From: JAICYJ01 sp963766445
GTDB lineage: Bacteria; Actinomycetota; Thermoleophilia; Gaiellales; JAICJC01
Assembly (NCBI GenBank): GCA_963766445.1
Contig: CAVXZW010000022.1
Span: forward strand, 26,071-90,070
DNA length: 64,000 bases
Direction of reading: 5' to 3'
A program made the position numbers and the translations under genes. The notes below the pieces were generated by a model that did not search any database, had not been told where the DNA came from, and worked only from the letters and a program-made list of their open reading frames with translations. Of the stretch, positions 18,097-29,235 are shown piece by piece. How positions within the stretch are numbered: position 1 is the first letter of the stretch; the number at the start of each line of letters is the position of its first letter.

Positions 18097-19410
18097 TTGA
18101 TCAAGCGCTATACCCGCCCCGCGATGGGCGCCGTCTGGTCGGACGAGCGCAAGTTCCAGCGGTGGCTGGACGTCGAGATCGCAGCCATGGAGGCGTGGGT
18201 CGAGGCCGGAGTCTTTCCCGCCGAGGCCGTCGCCGCCGTGCGCGCCTCGGCGCGCGTGGACGTGTCGCGCATCCTCGAGATCGAGCGGCGCACGCACCAC
18301 GACGTGCTGGCCTTCACCGAGTCGGTGGCCGAGCAGGTGGGCGAGCAGGCGCGCTGGTTCCACTACGGCCTGACCTCGTCGGACGTCGTCGACACGGCGC
18401 TGGCGCTGCAGCTGCGCGACGCCGGCGAGCTGCTGGTGGCCGGCCTGGCGGCGGCCGAGCGGGCCCTGCTCGTGCGGGCCGAGGAGTTCCGCCACACGCC
18501 CATGATCGGCCGCACCCACGGCGTGCACGCCGAGCCCACCACCTTCGGCCTGGTGCTGCTGGGCTTCGCCATGGAGCTGCGGCGCCAGCGGCGGCGGCTG
18601 GCCGAGGCGTTCGCGGGCGTCGCCGTCGGCAAGCTGTCCGGCGCCGTCGGCACCTACGCGAACTCGGATCCGCGGGTCGAGGCGTTCGCGCTCGGCCGGC
18701 TGGAGCTGGAGGCCGAGGAGGTGGCCACGCAGGTGATCCCGCGCGACCGTCACGCCCGGCTGCTGTCCGCCCTGGCCGAGGCCGGATCGTCGCTCGACCG
18801 CTTCGCGACCGAGATCCGCCACCTGCAGCGCACGGAGGTGCGCGAGGCGTTCGAGCCGTTCGCCAGCGGCCAGAAGGGCTCGTCGGCGATGCCGCACAAG
18901 CAGAACCCGATCGTGTGCGAGCGCGTCTCCGGGCTGGCCCGCGTGCTGCGCGCCAACGCCGTTGTCGGTCTTGAGAACGTGGTGCTCTGGCACGAGCGCG
19001 ACATCTCGCACTCCTCCGCCGAGCGGGTGGTGCTGCCCGACTCCACGATCGCGCTCGACTACATGCTCGATCGTGTCGTCTGGCTGGCCGAGGGCCTGGC
19101 CGTCGACCCGGAGCGGATGCTGCGGAACCTCGAGGCCTCGCACGGGCTGGTGTTCTCGGGCCGGGCGCTGCTGGCGCTGGTCGAGGCGGGAGCCTCGCGC
19201 GAGGCGGCCTACGAGATCGTGCAGCGAAACGCGCTCCGCGCCTGGGACGAGGAGACCTCGTTCCGGGGGCTGCTGGAAGCCGACCCCGACGCGATGGCGC
19301 TGGTGGATGCGGTCGCGCTCGACCGGGTGTTCGACCTCGAGAGCTTCCTTCGCCACGTCGACGCGATCTTCGACCGCACGCTCGACACGCTGGAGGTGGA
19401 GCATGTCTGA
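18097..19410 (+). CDS. purB: Adenylosuccinate lyase
   Basis: 437 residues from a TTG start. The signature GSSAMPHKQNPI (superfamily fumarase/aspartase loop) and the GRTHGVHAEPTTFGLVLLG segment with the active-site His are clear. It cleaves SAICAR to AICAR and adenylosuccinate to AMP. Length and motifs are normal for the short bacterial PurB. Its stop lies 8 bases inside the start of purC, so the two are translationally coupled. Confidence 0.95.
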   Translation: MIKRYTRPAMGAVWSDERKFQRWLDVEIAAMEAWVEAGVFPAEAVAAVRASARVDVSRILEIERRTHHDVLAFTESVAEQVGEQARWFHYGLTSSDVVDTALALQLRDAGELLVAGLAAAERALLVRAEEFRHTPMIGRTHGVHAEPTTFGLVLLGFAMELRRQRRRLAEAFAGVAVGKLSGAVGTYANSDPRVEAFALGRLELEAEEVATQVIPRDRHARLLSALAEAGSSLDRFATEIRHLQRTEVREAFEPFASGQKGSSAMPHKQNPIVCERVSGLARVLRANAVVGLENVVLWHERDISHSSAERVVLPDSTIALDYMLDRVVWLAEGLAVDPERMLRNLEASHGLVFSGRALLALVEAGASREAAYEIVQRNALRAWDEETSFRGLLEADPDAMALVDAVALDRVFDLESFLRHVDAIFDRTLDTLEVEHV

Positions 19411-20311
19411 CGCGCTGGCGGGCCTGCACGAGGCGTCCGGCAAGGTGCGCGAGATCTACAGCTTCGGCGACACCCTGCTGATGGTCACCTCCGACCGGAT
19501 GAGCGCGTTCGACGTGATCATGCCGACCGCCATCCCCGACAAGGGCCGGGTGCTGACGGGGCTCTCGAAGTTCTGGTTCGACCGCACCGCCGAGCTGGTG
19601 CCGAACCACCTGATCTCGATCGACCGCTCGGACTTCCCGGCCGAGGCGGCCGGCGAGCCCGATCTGGCCGGCCGCTCGATGCTGGTGCGGCGTCTGCGGA
19701 TGCTGCCGATCGAGTGCGTGGTGCGCGGCTACCTGGCCGGGTCGAGCTGGAAGGACTACCGGGCCACCGGCGAGATCTGCGGGCACCGGCTGCCGCCCGG
19801 GCTGCGCCAGTCGGCCCGGTTGCCGCGGCCGATCTTCACGCCCGCCACCAAGGCCGAGAGCGGCCATGACATCAACATCGACGCCGCTGCCGCCCGCAGC
19901 CTGGTGGGCGACGACGAGCTGTTCGACCGGGTCGAGCAGCTGTCGATCGACATCTACCAGCACGCCGCCGTCCACGCGCTGGAGCGGGGGCTGATCATCG
20001 CCGACACGAAGTTCGAGTTCGGCGTCGACGCCGGCGGAGACCTGGTGCTGGGCGACGAGGTGCTGACGCCCGACTCCTCCCGCTTCTGGCCGGCCGACGA
20101 CTACGAGCCCGGCCGCGCTCAGGCCGCGTTCGACAAGCAGTTCCTGCGCGATTGGCTGGAGGGCCTGGACTGGGACAAGCAGGCACCCGGGCCGGAGCTG
20201 CCCGGCGACATCGTCGCGGGCACCCGCGCGCGCTACGTCGACGCCTACGAGCGGCTCACCGGAGAGCCCTTCAGCGACTACCTACGACGAAACGGAGTGC
20301 CGCCGCCATGA
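19403..20311 (+). CDS. purC: Phosphoribosylaminoimidazole-succinocarboxamide synthase
   Basis: 302 residues starting MSDALAGLHEASGKVREIYS. Family marks are SGKVREIY, LPIECVVRGYLAGSSWKDY, and TPDSSRFWP near the C-terminus. It couples CAIR and aspartate to SAICAR with ATP. The length fits the longer monodomain type. The ATG at 19403 overlaps the purB stop by 8 bases; the stop is coupled to purS by ATGA. Confidence 0.95.
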   Translation: MSDALAGLHEASGKVREIYSFGDTLLMVTSDRMSAFDVIMPTAIPDKGRVLTGLSKFWFDRTAELVPNHLISIDRSDFPAEAAGEPDLAGRSMLVRRLRMLPIECVVRGYLAGSSWKDYRATGEICGHRLPPGLRQSARLPRPIFTPATKAESGHDINIDAAAARSLVGDDELFDRVEQLSIDIYQHAAVHALERGLIIADTKFEFGVDAGGDLVLGDEVLTPDSSRFWPADDYEPGRAQAAFDKQFLRDWLEGLDWDKQAPGPELPGDIVAGTRARYVDAYERLTGEPFSDYLRRNGVPPP

Positions 20312-20547
20312 AAGTGACCGTGCTCGTCCGTCCCCGCGACGGCATCCTCGATCCCCAGGGCGAGGCGGTTCGCCGCTCGCTGGCCGGCCTCGGGTATCCG
20401 GCCGCCGACGTGCGCGCCGGCAAGGTGTTCGACCTCGACGTGGATGCCGACGACGCCGAGGGCGCGCGGCGGATCGCGGACGAGATCGCCGGCAAGGTGC
20501 TGTCGAACCCGCTGATCGAGCAGTACCAGGTCGAGGTGGCGGGATGA
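20308..20547 (+). CDS. purS: FGAM synthase subunit PurS
   Basis: 79 residues: MKVTVLVRPRDGILDPQGEA is the standard PurS opening and CxKVLSNPLIEQY-type end (residues ~65-75) is normal. PurS bridges PurL and PurQ in the three-part formylglycinamidine ribonucleotide synthase of Gram-positive and actinobacterial type. It overlaps purC before it and purQ after it by 4 bases each. Confidence 0.95.
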   Translation: MKVTVLVRPRDGILDPQGEAVRRSLAGLGYPAADVRAGKVFDLDVDADDAEGARRIADEIAGKVLSNPLIEQYQVEVAG

Positions 20548-21215
20548 GGGTCGGCGTGGTCAGCTACCCCGGGGCCTGCGATGACCGCGATGCGATGCAC
20601 GCGGTCGCGCTGATGGGCGCGGAGCCGGTGCGGCTCTGGCACGCCGATCCCGACCTGGGCGGCGTGGACGCCGTGATCATCCCCGGCGGTTTCAGCTACG
20701 GCGACTACCTGCGGCCGGGCGCCCTGGCGGCGCTGTCGCCGGTGATGCAGGGCGTGCGCGCCCACGCCGCCGCCGGCCGGCCGGTGCTGGGCATCTGCAA
20801 CGGTTTCCAGGTGCTGACCGAGGCCGGCCTGGTGCCGGGTGTGCTGCGGCCGAACGCCAGCCTCAAGTTCCGGTGCCACGACGTGGCGCTCGCGGTCGAG
20901 CGCGAGTCGCCCTGGCTGCCGGGCTGCTCCGAGGGCGACGAGCTGACGATCCCGATGAAGCACCACGACGGCTGCTGGTTCGCCGACGCGGCGCAGGTGG
21001 CCGAGCTGGAGGCCCGCGGCCAGGTGCTGCTGCGCTACCGCGACAACCCCAACGGCTCGGTCGGCTCGGTGGCCTGCGTGACCAACGCCGAGGGCAACGT
21101 GGCGGCGCTGATGCCGCACCCCGAGCACGCGGTCGAGCAGCTGGTGGGCTCGACCGACGGCCGCGTGCTGCTGCAGGGGTTACTCGACCTGGCCGGCGTC
21201 CCCGCGCCGGCCTGA
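20544..21215 (+). CDS. purQ: FGAM synthase glutaminase subunit PurQ
   Basis: 223 residues, class I glutamine amidotransferase. The nucleophile cysteine is in VLGICNGFQVLTEAGLVPG; GGFSYGDYLRPGALA forms the oxyanion side; the His/Glu pair is in ALMPHPEHAVEQ. It supplies ammonia to PurL. Start ATG overlaps the purS stop. The 3' end overlaps by 36 bases the convergent LtrA gene on the other strand, an unusually tight tail-to-tail contact. Confidence 0.95.
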   Translation: MRVGVVSYPGACDDRDAMHAVALMGAEPVRLWHADPDLGGVDAVIIPGGFSYGDYLRPGALAALSPVMQGVRAHAAAGRPVLGICNGFQVLTEAGLVPGVLRPNASLKFRCHDVALAVERESPWLPGCSEGDELTIPMKHHDGCWFADAAQVAELEARGQVLLRYRDNPNGSVGSVACVTNAEGNVAALMPHPEHAVEQLVGSTDGRVLLQGLLDLAGVPAPA

Positions 21216-22304
21216 TCGGCCCTCGAGCGCGAACCCGGCTGCCAGCACGGCCGCCAGCAGCGTCTCCTGCGCGACGTTCGACACGAACATGCCTGCCGGA
21301 ACCGTGGCCAGGGCGGCGACGGCGATGGCCAGCCGTCCGCGGCTGATCGCGATGCCCATGTAGGCACGCGAGATCTGGTCGGCGACCAGGAACAGGGCGG
21401 CGCCCGCGCCCAGGTACAGCGCGCGCACGGTGTCCGTCGAGCTGTCGGGATGCGCGATCGCGTGGTGCAGCCCGGCGGCCACCGCCACCACCGCGCCCAG
21501 CAGCGCCGCGAACACCAGGCCGAACGGGCGCACTCCCACCAGGTAGCGGCCGTCCGCGACCGCCCGGATGAAGGCCGCCACGCGCAGCTCGTCGTCGTGG
21601 TCGCCGAAGTACGCCCACCACAGACCGGCGCTGATCGCCATCCCCAGCGCCACGGTGCTGATCGTGCCCGCGTCGATGGTGTGGGCGCTCGCGCCGATCG
21701 CGATCGCCACCACCGACTCGCCGATCGCCACCAGCACCACGAGCGCATGGCGCTCCACGAAGTGCTTGGCACCGAGCAGGTGGCTCTGGTCCGCGATCAG
21801 GTACGGCGACGTCCAGGCAGCGGCCGCCGTCAGCGCCCACAGCGCGTACTGCCAGCCTCCGCCCAGCGCCCCGCCGGCCACGATCAGCAGCGCGAACGCC
21901 ACGTTGACCGGGAAGAAGCCGCGGTAGATCGTGGACAGCCGCACCTGCGTCGAGACCGTGAACAGCCCGCCGTGGACGATCACGACCAGCAGGTAGGCGA
22001 GGCCGAACGCCAGCCCCTCGCCCTCGAAGGCGCGTGGGATCGCGAGCGCAAGCACCAGGTAGCTGATCATCCCGGCCACCATCGCCAGCCGCCGGGCGGT
22101 GCGGTCGGGCGGCACCAGGTTCGTGAGCCAGGCGTAGCCGCCGTACATCCACCACACGATCGCGAGCATCAGCGCCGCCTGTGCGACGCCGGTTGCCGAT
22201 GGCCGGTGCTCGAGCACGGTCGTGAACTGAGTGATCGTGACCACGAAGACGAGGTCGAAGAACAGCTCCAGGCGCGAGACCTCGGTGACCGGTGTGACGC
22301 TCAC
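21180..22304 (-). CDS. LtrA (low temperature requirement A) family membrane protein
   Basis: 374 residues from the GTG at 22304, whose start overlaps the stop of the O-antigen-ligase-like gene (GTGA). The N-terminal motif VSRLELFFDLVFVVTITQ and the later segment FVERHALVVLVAIGESVVAI are characteristic of LtrA proteins. About ten membrane spans are visible. The biochemical role of the family is unknown. It lies between the two halves of the purine cluster on the opposite strand. No frame break within the gene. Confidence 0.85.
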   Translation of the reverse strand: MSVTPVTEVSRLELFFDLVFVVTITQFTTVLEHRPSATGVAQAALMLAIVWWMYGGYAWLTNLVPPDRTARRLAMVAGMISYLVLALAIPRAFEGEGLAFGLAYLLVVIVHGGLFTVSTQVRLSTIYRGFFPVNVAFALLIVAGGALGGGWQYALWALTAAAAWTSPYLIADQSHLLGAKHFVERHALVVLVAIGESVVAIAIGASAHTIDAGTISTVALGMAISAGLWWAYFGDHDDELRVAAFIRAVADGRYLVGVRPFGLVFAALLGAVVAVAAGLHHAIAHPDSSTDTVRALYLGAGAALFLVADQISRAYMGIAISRGRLAIAVAALATVPAGMFVSNVAQETLLAAVLAAGFALEGRSGRRGDAGQVE

Positions 22305-23449
22305 GGCCCCTCGGGCTGCGCGGCCAGCGCCGCCAGCGCGCCCAGCAGCACCAGCGGCGGGAACGACCAGGTGAAGTCGTAGAGGCCGGACAGCGCGACC
22401 GCGGTCGCGGCCACGCCGAATGCGATCCGGCCGGGGTCGCGCGGAGGACAGTGCCGGAACTCCCGCGACCAGCATCGCCAGCAGTGCCAGTGCGGTGCCG
22501 GCCGCCGCGATCAGGCCGGCCTCGACCGCCTGCTCCAGCACCGCGTCGTGCGCCAGGCTGACGTGGTCTGCGGCCAGCGCGAAGCCCGGCTTCGGGGCCA
22601 CGTAGATCTGGCGGAACTGCCCCGGCCCGTATCCCAGCAGGGGCCGCCTGAGCGCCGCGTCCCAGGCGGCGTGCCAGACGTCGGTGCGGGTCGAGAGCGC
22701 GCCGTGGCGGAGGTGCCGCTCGAGGGCGGAACGGCTCGGGTGCGAGACGGCCAGCGCCAGCAGCGCGCAGGCCGCCGCCGCGGCGACCACCGGCCAGATC
22801 GCCCGCCTCAGCCCCGGCACCCGCACCGCGAACAGCGCCAGCACCGCCACCGTCTCCAGCCAGGTGACGCGGTCGAACGTGGCCACGGCCGCCGCCGTCA
22901 GCACCGCTCCGCTGACGACGGTCGGTCAGGCGGTCGAGCCGCCCGGCGGCGTGCAGCGCCAGCGCGAACGCCAGCGCGCAGACGCAGAACAGGCCCAGCG
23001 CCGGCGGGTACTCGAAGGTGCCGCCTGCGCGCCAGACGCCCGCGATCCGCTCGGCCAGCGGCGGGCTGCGCAGGGCCAGTCCGGCCAGCCCGGCCGTGGC
23101 GGTCGCCAGCCCCAGCGCCAGCACGATCAGCGGCAGCGACCGCACCAGCGCCGGCCGTGCCGCCGCGCCCAGCACCACCAGCAGCGGAAGCGCGGTCGCC
23201 GCCAGCGCCGCCGCCGTTGAGCTGTCCCCGCGATTCCAGGCCAGCGATGCCAGGTTCGCCAGGGCCACCGCCGTCAGCCCGCCCACGAGCGCGACATCCA
23301 CGGCTTCGCGGCCGCGGCCGGAACCAGGCCACGCCCGCGACCGCGATCGCCGCGATCGCCAGCTGGCCGCCGCGGGTGAAGCCGCCGTGCCAGAGCGCGA
23401 CCCCGAAAGCGGGAGCGATGACCACCACAATGGGTGACCACCCAGGCAC
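22301..23449 (-). CDS. O-antigen ligase/polymerase-like membrane protein, three frameshifts
   Basis: About 383 codons with many hydrophobic spans. The segment RRPLLGYGPGQFRQIYV and the following histidine pair HVSLAHDAVLEQAVEAG match the periplasmic loop of the O-antigen ligase/Wzy family (PF04932 type). Frame breaks near 23322, 22925 and 22437 are each repaired by one base. The start is uncertain; GTG 23449 is the best candidate. Such enzymes join or polymerise surface polysaccharide on a lipid carrier in the outer leaflet. It is coupled to the LtrA gene and not to the exopolysaccharide locus at 55 kb. Confidence 0.68.
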
Positions 23450-23501
23450 CTGCGGATGCCGATGAGATGTCTGTCCGCTCTCTGTCTTTGGGGGTCTCTT
23501 G

Positions 23502-23974
23502 ATGTCCATCTCTCGCTGGATCGTGGTCGTGCCCGTGCTCGTCGGGTTGGCGGTAACGGGCTCCGCGGTAGCGCGCATGATGCCTAGGGAAACGGTTCGA
23601 GACACGGTCTACCAGACCTGTCAGCACAACGGCGTGCATTTCAACAAGCAGGGCCACGCCAACTGCGGCCTGCACAAGGGCTGGTCGGACGATCCGACCA
23701 CGCAGGCCGGTGACGAGTCCGGCTCGCAGACCGGCGATCAGCCGACCACCGAGTCCGGCGGCGGCGGCAGCGCCGGCCACGCGCCCAAGCACGGCGACCA
23801 GGCCGGCCATGGCAAGGGCCACGGCCACCACGGCGCCACCACGCCGGGGCGGGTCGTCGGGCCACGGACGGCGGCAAGGCAAGCACGCACGGCGGCGGCC
23901 ACGGCCACTCAACGACGCACGGCGGCGGCCACGGCCACGCCGGCGGGCAGGGCCACAGCCACAAGCAGGGCTAG
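23502..23974 (+). CDS. Exported His/Gly-rich protein, one frameshift
   Basis: About 157 codons. ATG 23502 stands behind GGGGG. An N-terminal signal or anchor (ISRWIVVVPVLVGLAVTG) is followed by a region with three cysteine/histidine sites (YQTCQHNGVHFNKQGHANCG), then a Ser/Thr/Asp-rich linker, and a tail of Gly-His repeats. The raw frame loses the repeats near 23860; in the corrected frame the tail reads THGGGHGHSTTHGGGHGHAG and ends GQGHSHKQG at the TAG 23972-23974. The His pattern suggests metal binding or storage outside the membrane (inference). No known family; divergent from the ligase gene. Confidence 0.55.
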
Positions 23975-24036
23975 GCCGGTAACAGGCGGGTCGGTGGCCG
24001 CTGTCGCGTGCCATCGACCCGCTCCGGTACCATGCA

Positions 24037-26213
<2,177 letters not shown>

Positions 26214-26214
<1 letters not shown>

Positions 26215-27635
26215 TGTGCGGCGTGTTCGGCATCTACGATCCGCTCGGCGCGCCCGACCGTGACGTCGCCCGGCTGACCTTCTTCGGCCTCTACGCGCTC
26301 CAGCACCGCGGCCAGGAGAGCGCCGGCATCGCCGTCTCTGACGGCGGCCGGGTGGTCGCCATGAAGGACATGGGCCTGGTCAGCCAGGTGTTCGACGAGC
26401 CCAAGCTGTCGGCGCTGCAGGGCCGCATGGCGATCGGCCACGCCCGCTATTCGACCACCGGTTCCACGGCGTGGCGCAACGCGCAGCCGGTCGTGCAGCA
26501 CGCACCCGGCCGCACCGTCGCGCTCGGCCACAACGGCAACCTCACGAACACGACCGCGCTGCGAGACGAGCTGCGTGGCAACCGGGTGCGGCTCCAGTCC
26601 ACATCGGACACGGAGGTGATCGCGGCCCTGATCGCGCGGCACCCGTCCCCGCGGCTGGACGACGCGATCGCGGACACCATGGGCCGGATCGAGGGCGCGT
26701 TCGCGGCGGTGCTGCTGACCGAGGACGCCGTGGCCGGCTTCCGCGATCCCGACGGCATCCGCCCGCTGGTCGTCGGCCGCCTCGACGACGCGTTCGTACT
26801 CGCCTCCGAGACCTGCGCGCTGGACATCATCGGCGCCCGGGTGGAGCGCGAGCTGAACCCAGGAGAGCTGGTCGTGATCGACGCCGACGGGCCCCGCTAC
26901 AGGCAGGCCGTCGAGCCCCGCTCCGCGTCGTTGTGCATCTTCGAGTTCATCTACTTCGCCCGGCCCGACTCCGAGATGCAGGGCCAGGGGCTGCACGAGG
27001 TGCGCGGCCGGATGGGCGAGCAGCTGGCGCTGGAGGCACCGGTCGAGGCCGACGTCGTGATACCGGTGCCCGACTCCGGCACGCCCGCCGCCATCGGATA
27101 CGCCCGCGCCAGCGGCATCCCGTTCGGCGAGGGCCTGGTCAAGAACCGCTACGTCGGCCGCACCTTCATCCAGCCCGACCAGGGCCTGCGTGAGCGCGGC
27201 GTCAAGCTCAAGTTCAACGTGCTGCCCTCCATGCTACGCGGCAAGCGCGTGGTGGTCGTGGACGACTCGATCGTACGCGGGTCGACGACGCGCAAGCTGG
27301 TGCAGATGCTGTTCGAGGCGGGCGCCACCGAGGTGCACCTGCGAGTCAGCTCGCCGCCGATCATCTCTCCCTGCTTCTACGGTATCGACATGGCCGACCA
27401 GAACGAGCTGATCGCCTCCGGGCGCACCGTCGAGCAGGTGCGGGAGCGGCTGGGCGCGACATCGCTGGCGTACCTGTCGCTGGACGGGCTGCAGGCGTCC
27501 ACCACCCAGCCCAGCGAGCGCTTCTGCCGGGCCTGCCTGACCGGCGAGTATCCGACCGAGATCCCCGGCGACATGCGAAACGCCAAGCTGCGGTTCGAGG
27601 AGCTGGCAGCGGCCGAGGCCGCGGCCGCTCGATGA
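26214..27635 (+). CDS. purF: Amidophosphoribosyltransferase
   Basis: 473 residues beginning MCGVFGIYDP; Cys2 is the glutaminase nucleophile, and no propeptide is present before it. ALQHRGQESAGIAVSDG follows. The PRPP-binding motif is RVVVVDDSIVRGSTTRKLV. Cysteines in SPCFYGIDM and FCRACLTGEYP match the ligands of the 4Fe-4S type of the enzyme. It commits PRPP to purine synthesis. The ATG overlaps the purL stop; the stop is coupled to purM (ATGA). Confidence 0.96.
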
Positions 27636-28657
27636 GCGGCGAGGCGCCGCTCACCTACGGCGACGCCGGCGTCAGCCTCCAGGCGGCCGACGAGGTGGTG
27701 CGCCGCATCTCCGCCGCCGTGTCCTCGACGCACACGAAGGACGTGCTGGGGAGTCTGGGGGGCTTCTCCGGCCTGTACACACCCAGCGTCGGCGACCCCG
27801 CGATCGCCGCCGGCTGCGACGGAGTCGGCACCAAGATCCTGCTCGGTGCGGCGGTCGGGCGGCTGCACGGGCTTGGCATCGACCTGGTCGCGATGAGCGT
27901 GAACGATGTGATCACCACCGGGGCGCGGCCGGCGTTCTTCCTGGACGTGATCACCTGCGGGCGGATCCAGCCGGACCGGATCGCGGAGCTGGTCGAGGGC
28001 ATTGCCGCCGGATGCCGCGATGCCGGCTGCGCGCTGCTAGGCGGCGAAACCGCGGAGCACCCCGACATGATGGAGCCGGACGAGTTCGACATGGCCGGGT
28101 TCGCGGTCGCCGTCGGCGAGCGCCGCGACCTGATCGGCGGGGCCCGTGCCACGGTCGGCGATGCGGTGATCGGCCTGGCCTCGAGCGGCCCGCACTCGAA
28201 CGGGTTCTCGCTGGTGCGGCGCCTGCTGGACCGCGCCGGCGTCTCCGTCGACGACACCCCCTCCGAGCTGGGCGGCGCGTCGGTGGCCGACGCGCTGCTG
28301 GAGCCGACCCGCATCTACGCCCGCGCCGTCCGGTTGCTGACCGCCACCCTCGACGTGCGCGCGATGGCCCACATCACCGGCGGCGGCATCCTCGGCAACC
28401 TGGGCCGGCCGCTGCCCGCCGGGCTCGGCGCCGAGATCGACCTGTCCAGCTGGGAACGCCCTGCGGTGTTCACCTGGCTGGCGTCGCTGGGCGTGGACGA
28501 GGACGAGATGCGGCGGGTATTCAATCTCGGCCTCGGCTACGCGGTGGTGGTCGCGGACGAGTCGACCGAGCTGGCGCTGCAGACGCTGGAGCAGGCGGGC
28601 GAACGGGCCTGGCTGGCCGGCCACCTGGTCGAGGGCGACGGAGTCATCCTGCGGTGA
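27632..28657 (+). CDS. purM: Phosphoribosylformylglycinamidine cyclo-ligase (AIR synthetase)
   Basis: 341 residues. Family marks are LGSLGGFSGLYTP, CDGVGTKILLG, MSVNDVITTGARPAFFLDV and LGGETAEHPDMM. It closes the imidazole ring from FGAM with ATP. The length is normal. Start and stop both overlap neighbouring genes by 4 bases, so purF-purM-purN are translationally coupled. Confidence 0.95.
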   Translation: MSGEAPLTYGDAGVSLQAADEVVRRISAAVSSTHTKDVLGSLGGFSGLYTPSVGDPAIAAGCDGVGTKILLGAAVGRLHGLGIDLVAMSVNDVITTGARPAFFLDVITCGRIQPDRIAELVEGIAAGCRDAGCALLGGETAEHPDMMEPDEFDMAGFAVAVGERRDLIGGARATVGDAVIGLASSGPHSNGFSLVRRLLDRAGVSVDDTPSELGGASVADALLEPTRIYARAVRLLTATLDVRAMAHITGGGILGNLGRPLPAGLGAEIDLSSWERPAVFTWLASLGVDEDEMRRVFNLGLGYAVVVADESTELALQTLEQAGERAWLAGHLVEGDGVILR

Positions 28658-29235
28658 GGGTGGGCGTCCTCATTTCGGGGACGGGCAGCAACCTGCAGGC
28701 GCTGATCGACGACGACGCCATCGAGGTCGCCTGCGTCGTCTCCGACCGGGCGCAGGCGCCGGGACTGGAGCGGGCGGCGCGGGCCGGCGTAGAGTCGCTG
28801 GTGACGGCCGACGAGGCGGAGACGGCTGCTTTCCTGGATCGGCACGAAGTGGGGCTGGTCGTGCTCGCCGGCTACATGCGGATCCTGTCTGGCGAGTTCG
28901 TGCACCGCTTCTCCGGCCGCATCATGAACGTGCACCCGTCGCTGCTTCCTGCGTTCCCGGGCGCGCACGCGGTCGCGGACGCCGTGGAGCACGGCGTGCG
29001 CGTGACCGGCGTCACGGTGCACCTGGTGGACGACGGGCACGTGGCCGCCGACAGCGGGCCGATCATTCTGCAGGAGGCGCTGGCGGTCTCGTATGATGAC
29101 CGCGCCGAGGACGTGACCGAGCGGCTGCACGAGATCGAACATCGGTTGCTGCCACGGGCTGTGCGGCTGTTCTCTGCCGGCGGGATCGAGGTCGTCGGCC
29201 GGCGTGTGCGCGTGAAGGACGAGCATCTGGCATGA
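28654..29235 (+). CDS. purN: Phosphoribosylglycinamide formyltransferase
   Basis: 193 residues from the GTG at 28654. VGVLISGTGSNLQALID is the substrate loop and IMNVHPSLLPAFPGAHAV the catalytic segment with Asn and His. The usual VDEGxDTGPII loop is longer here: VDDGHVAADSGPII, two extra residues before the catalytic Asp. It uses 10-formyl-tetrahydrofolate, the product of Fhs/FchA encoded at 6.6-8.9 kb. Coupled to purM and purH by 4-base overlaps. Confidence 0.94.
   Translation: MRVGVLISGTGSNLQALIDDDAIEVACVVSDRAQAPGLERAARAGVESLVTADEAETAAFLDRHEVGLVVLAGYMRILSGEFVHRFSGRIMNVHPSLLPAFPGAHAVADAVEHGVRVTGVTVHLVDDGHVAADSGPIILQEALAVSYDDRAEDVTERLHEIEHRLLPRAVRLFSAGGIEVVGRRVRVKDEHLA

Noticed and set aside
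20863..23430. A single 855-residue - strand protein spanning the LtrA and ligase-like genes
   Set aside because: Only part of this frame corresponds to the ligase-like protein; the LtrA gene is in another frame with its own GTG start and conserved sequence.
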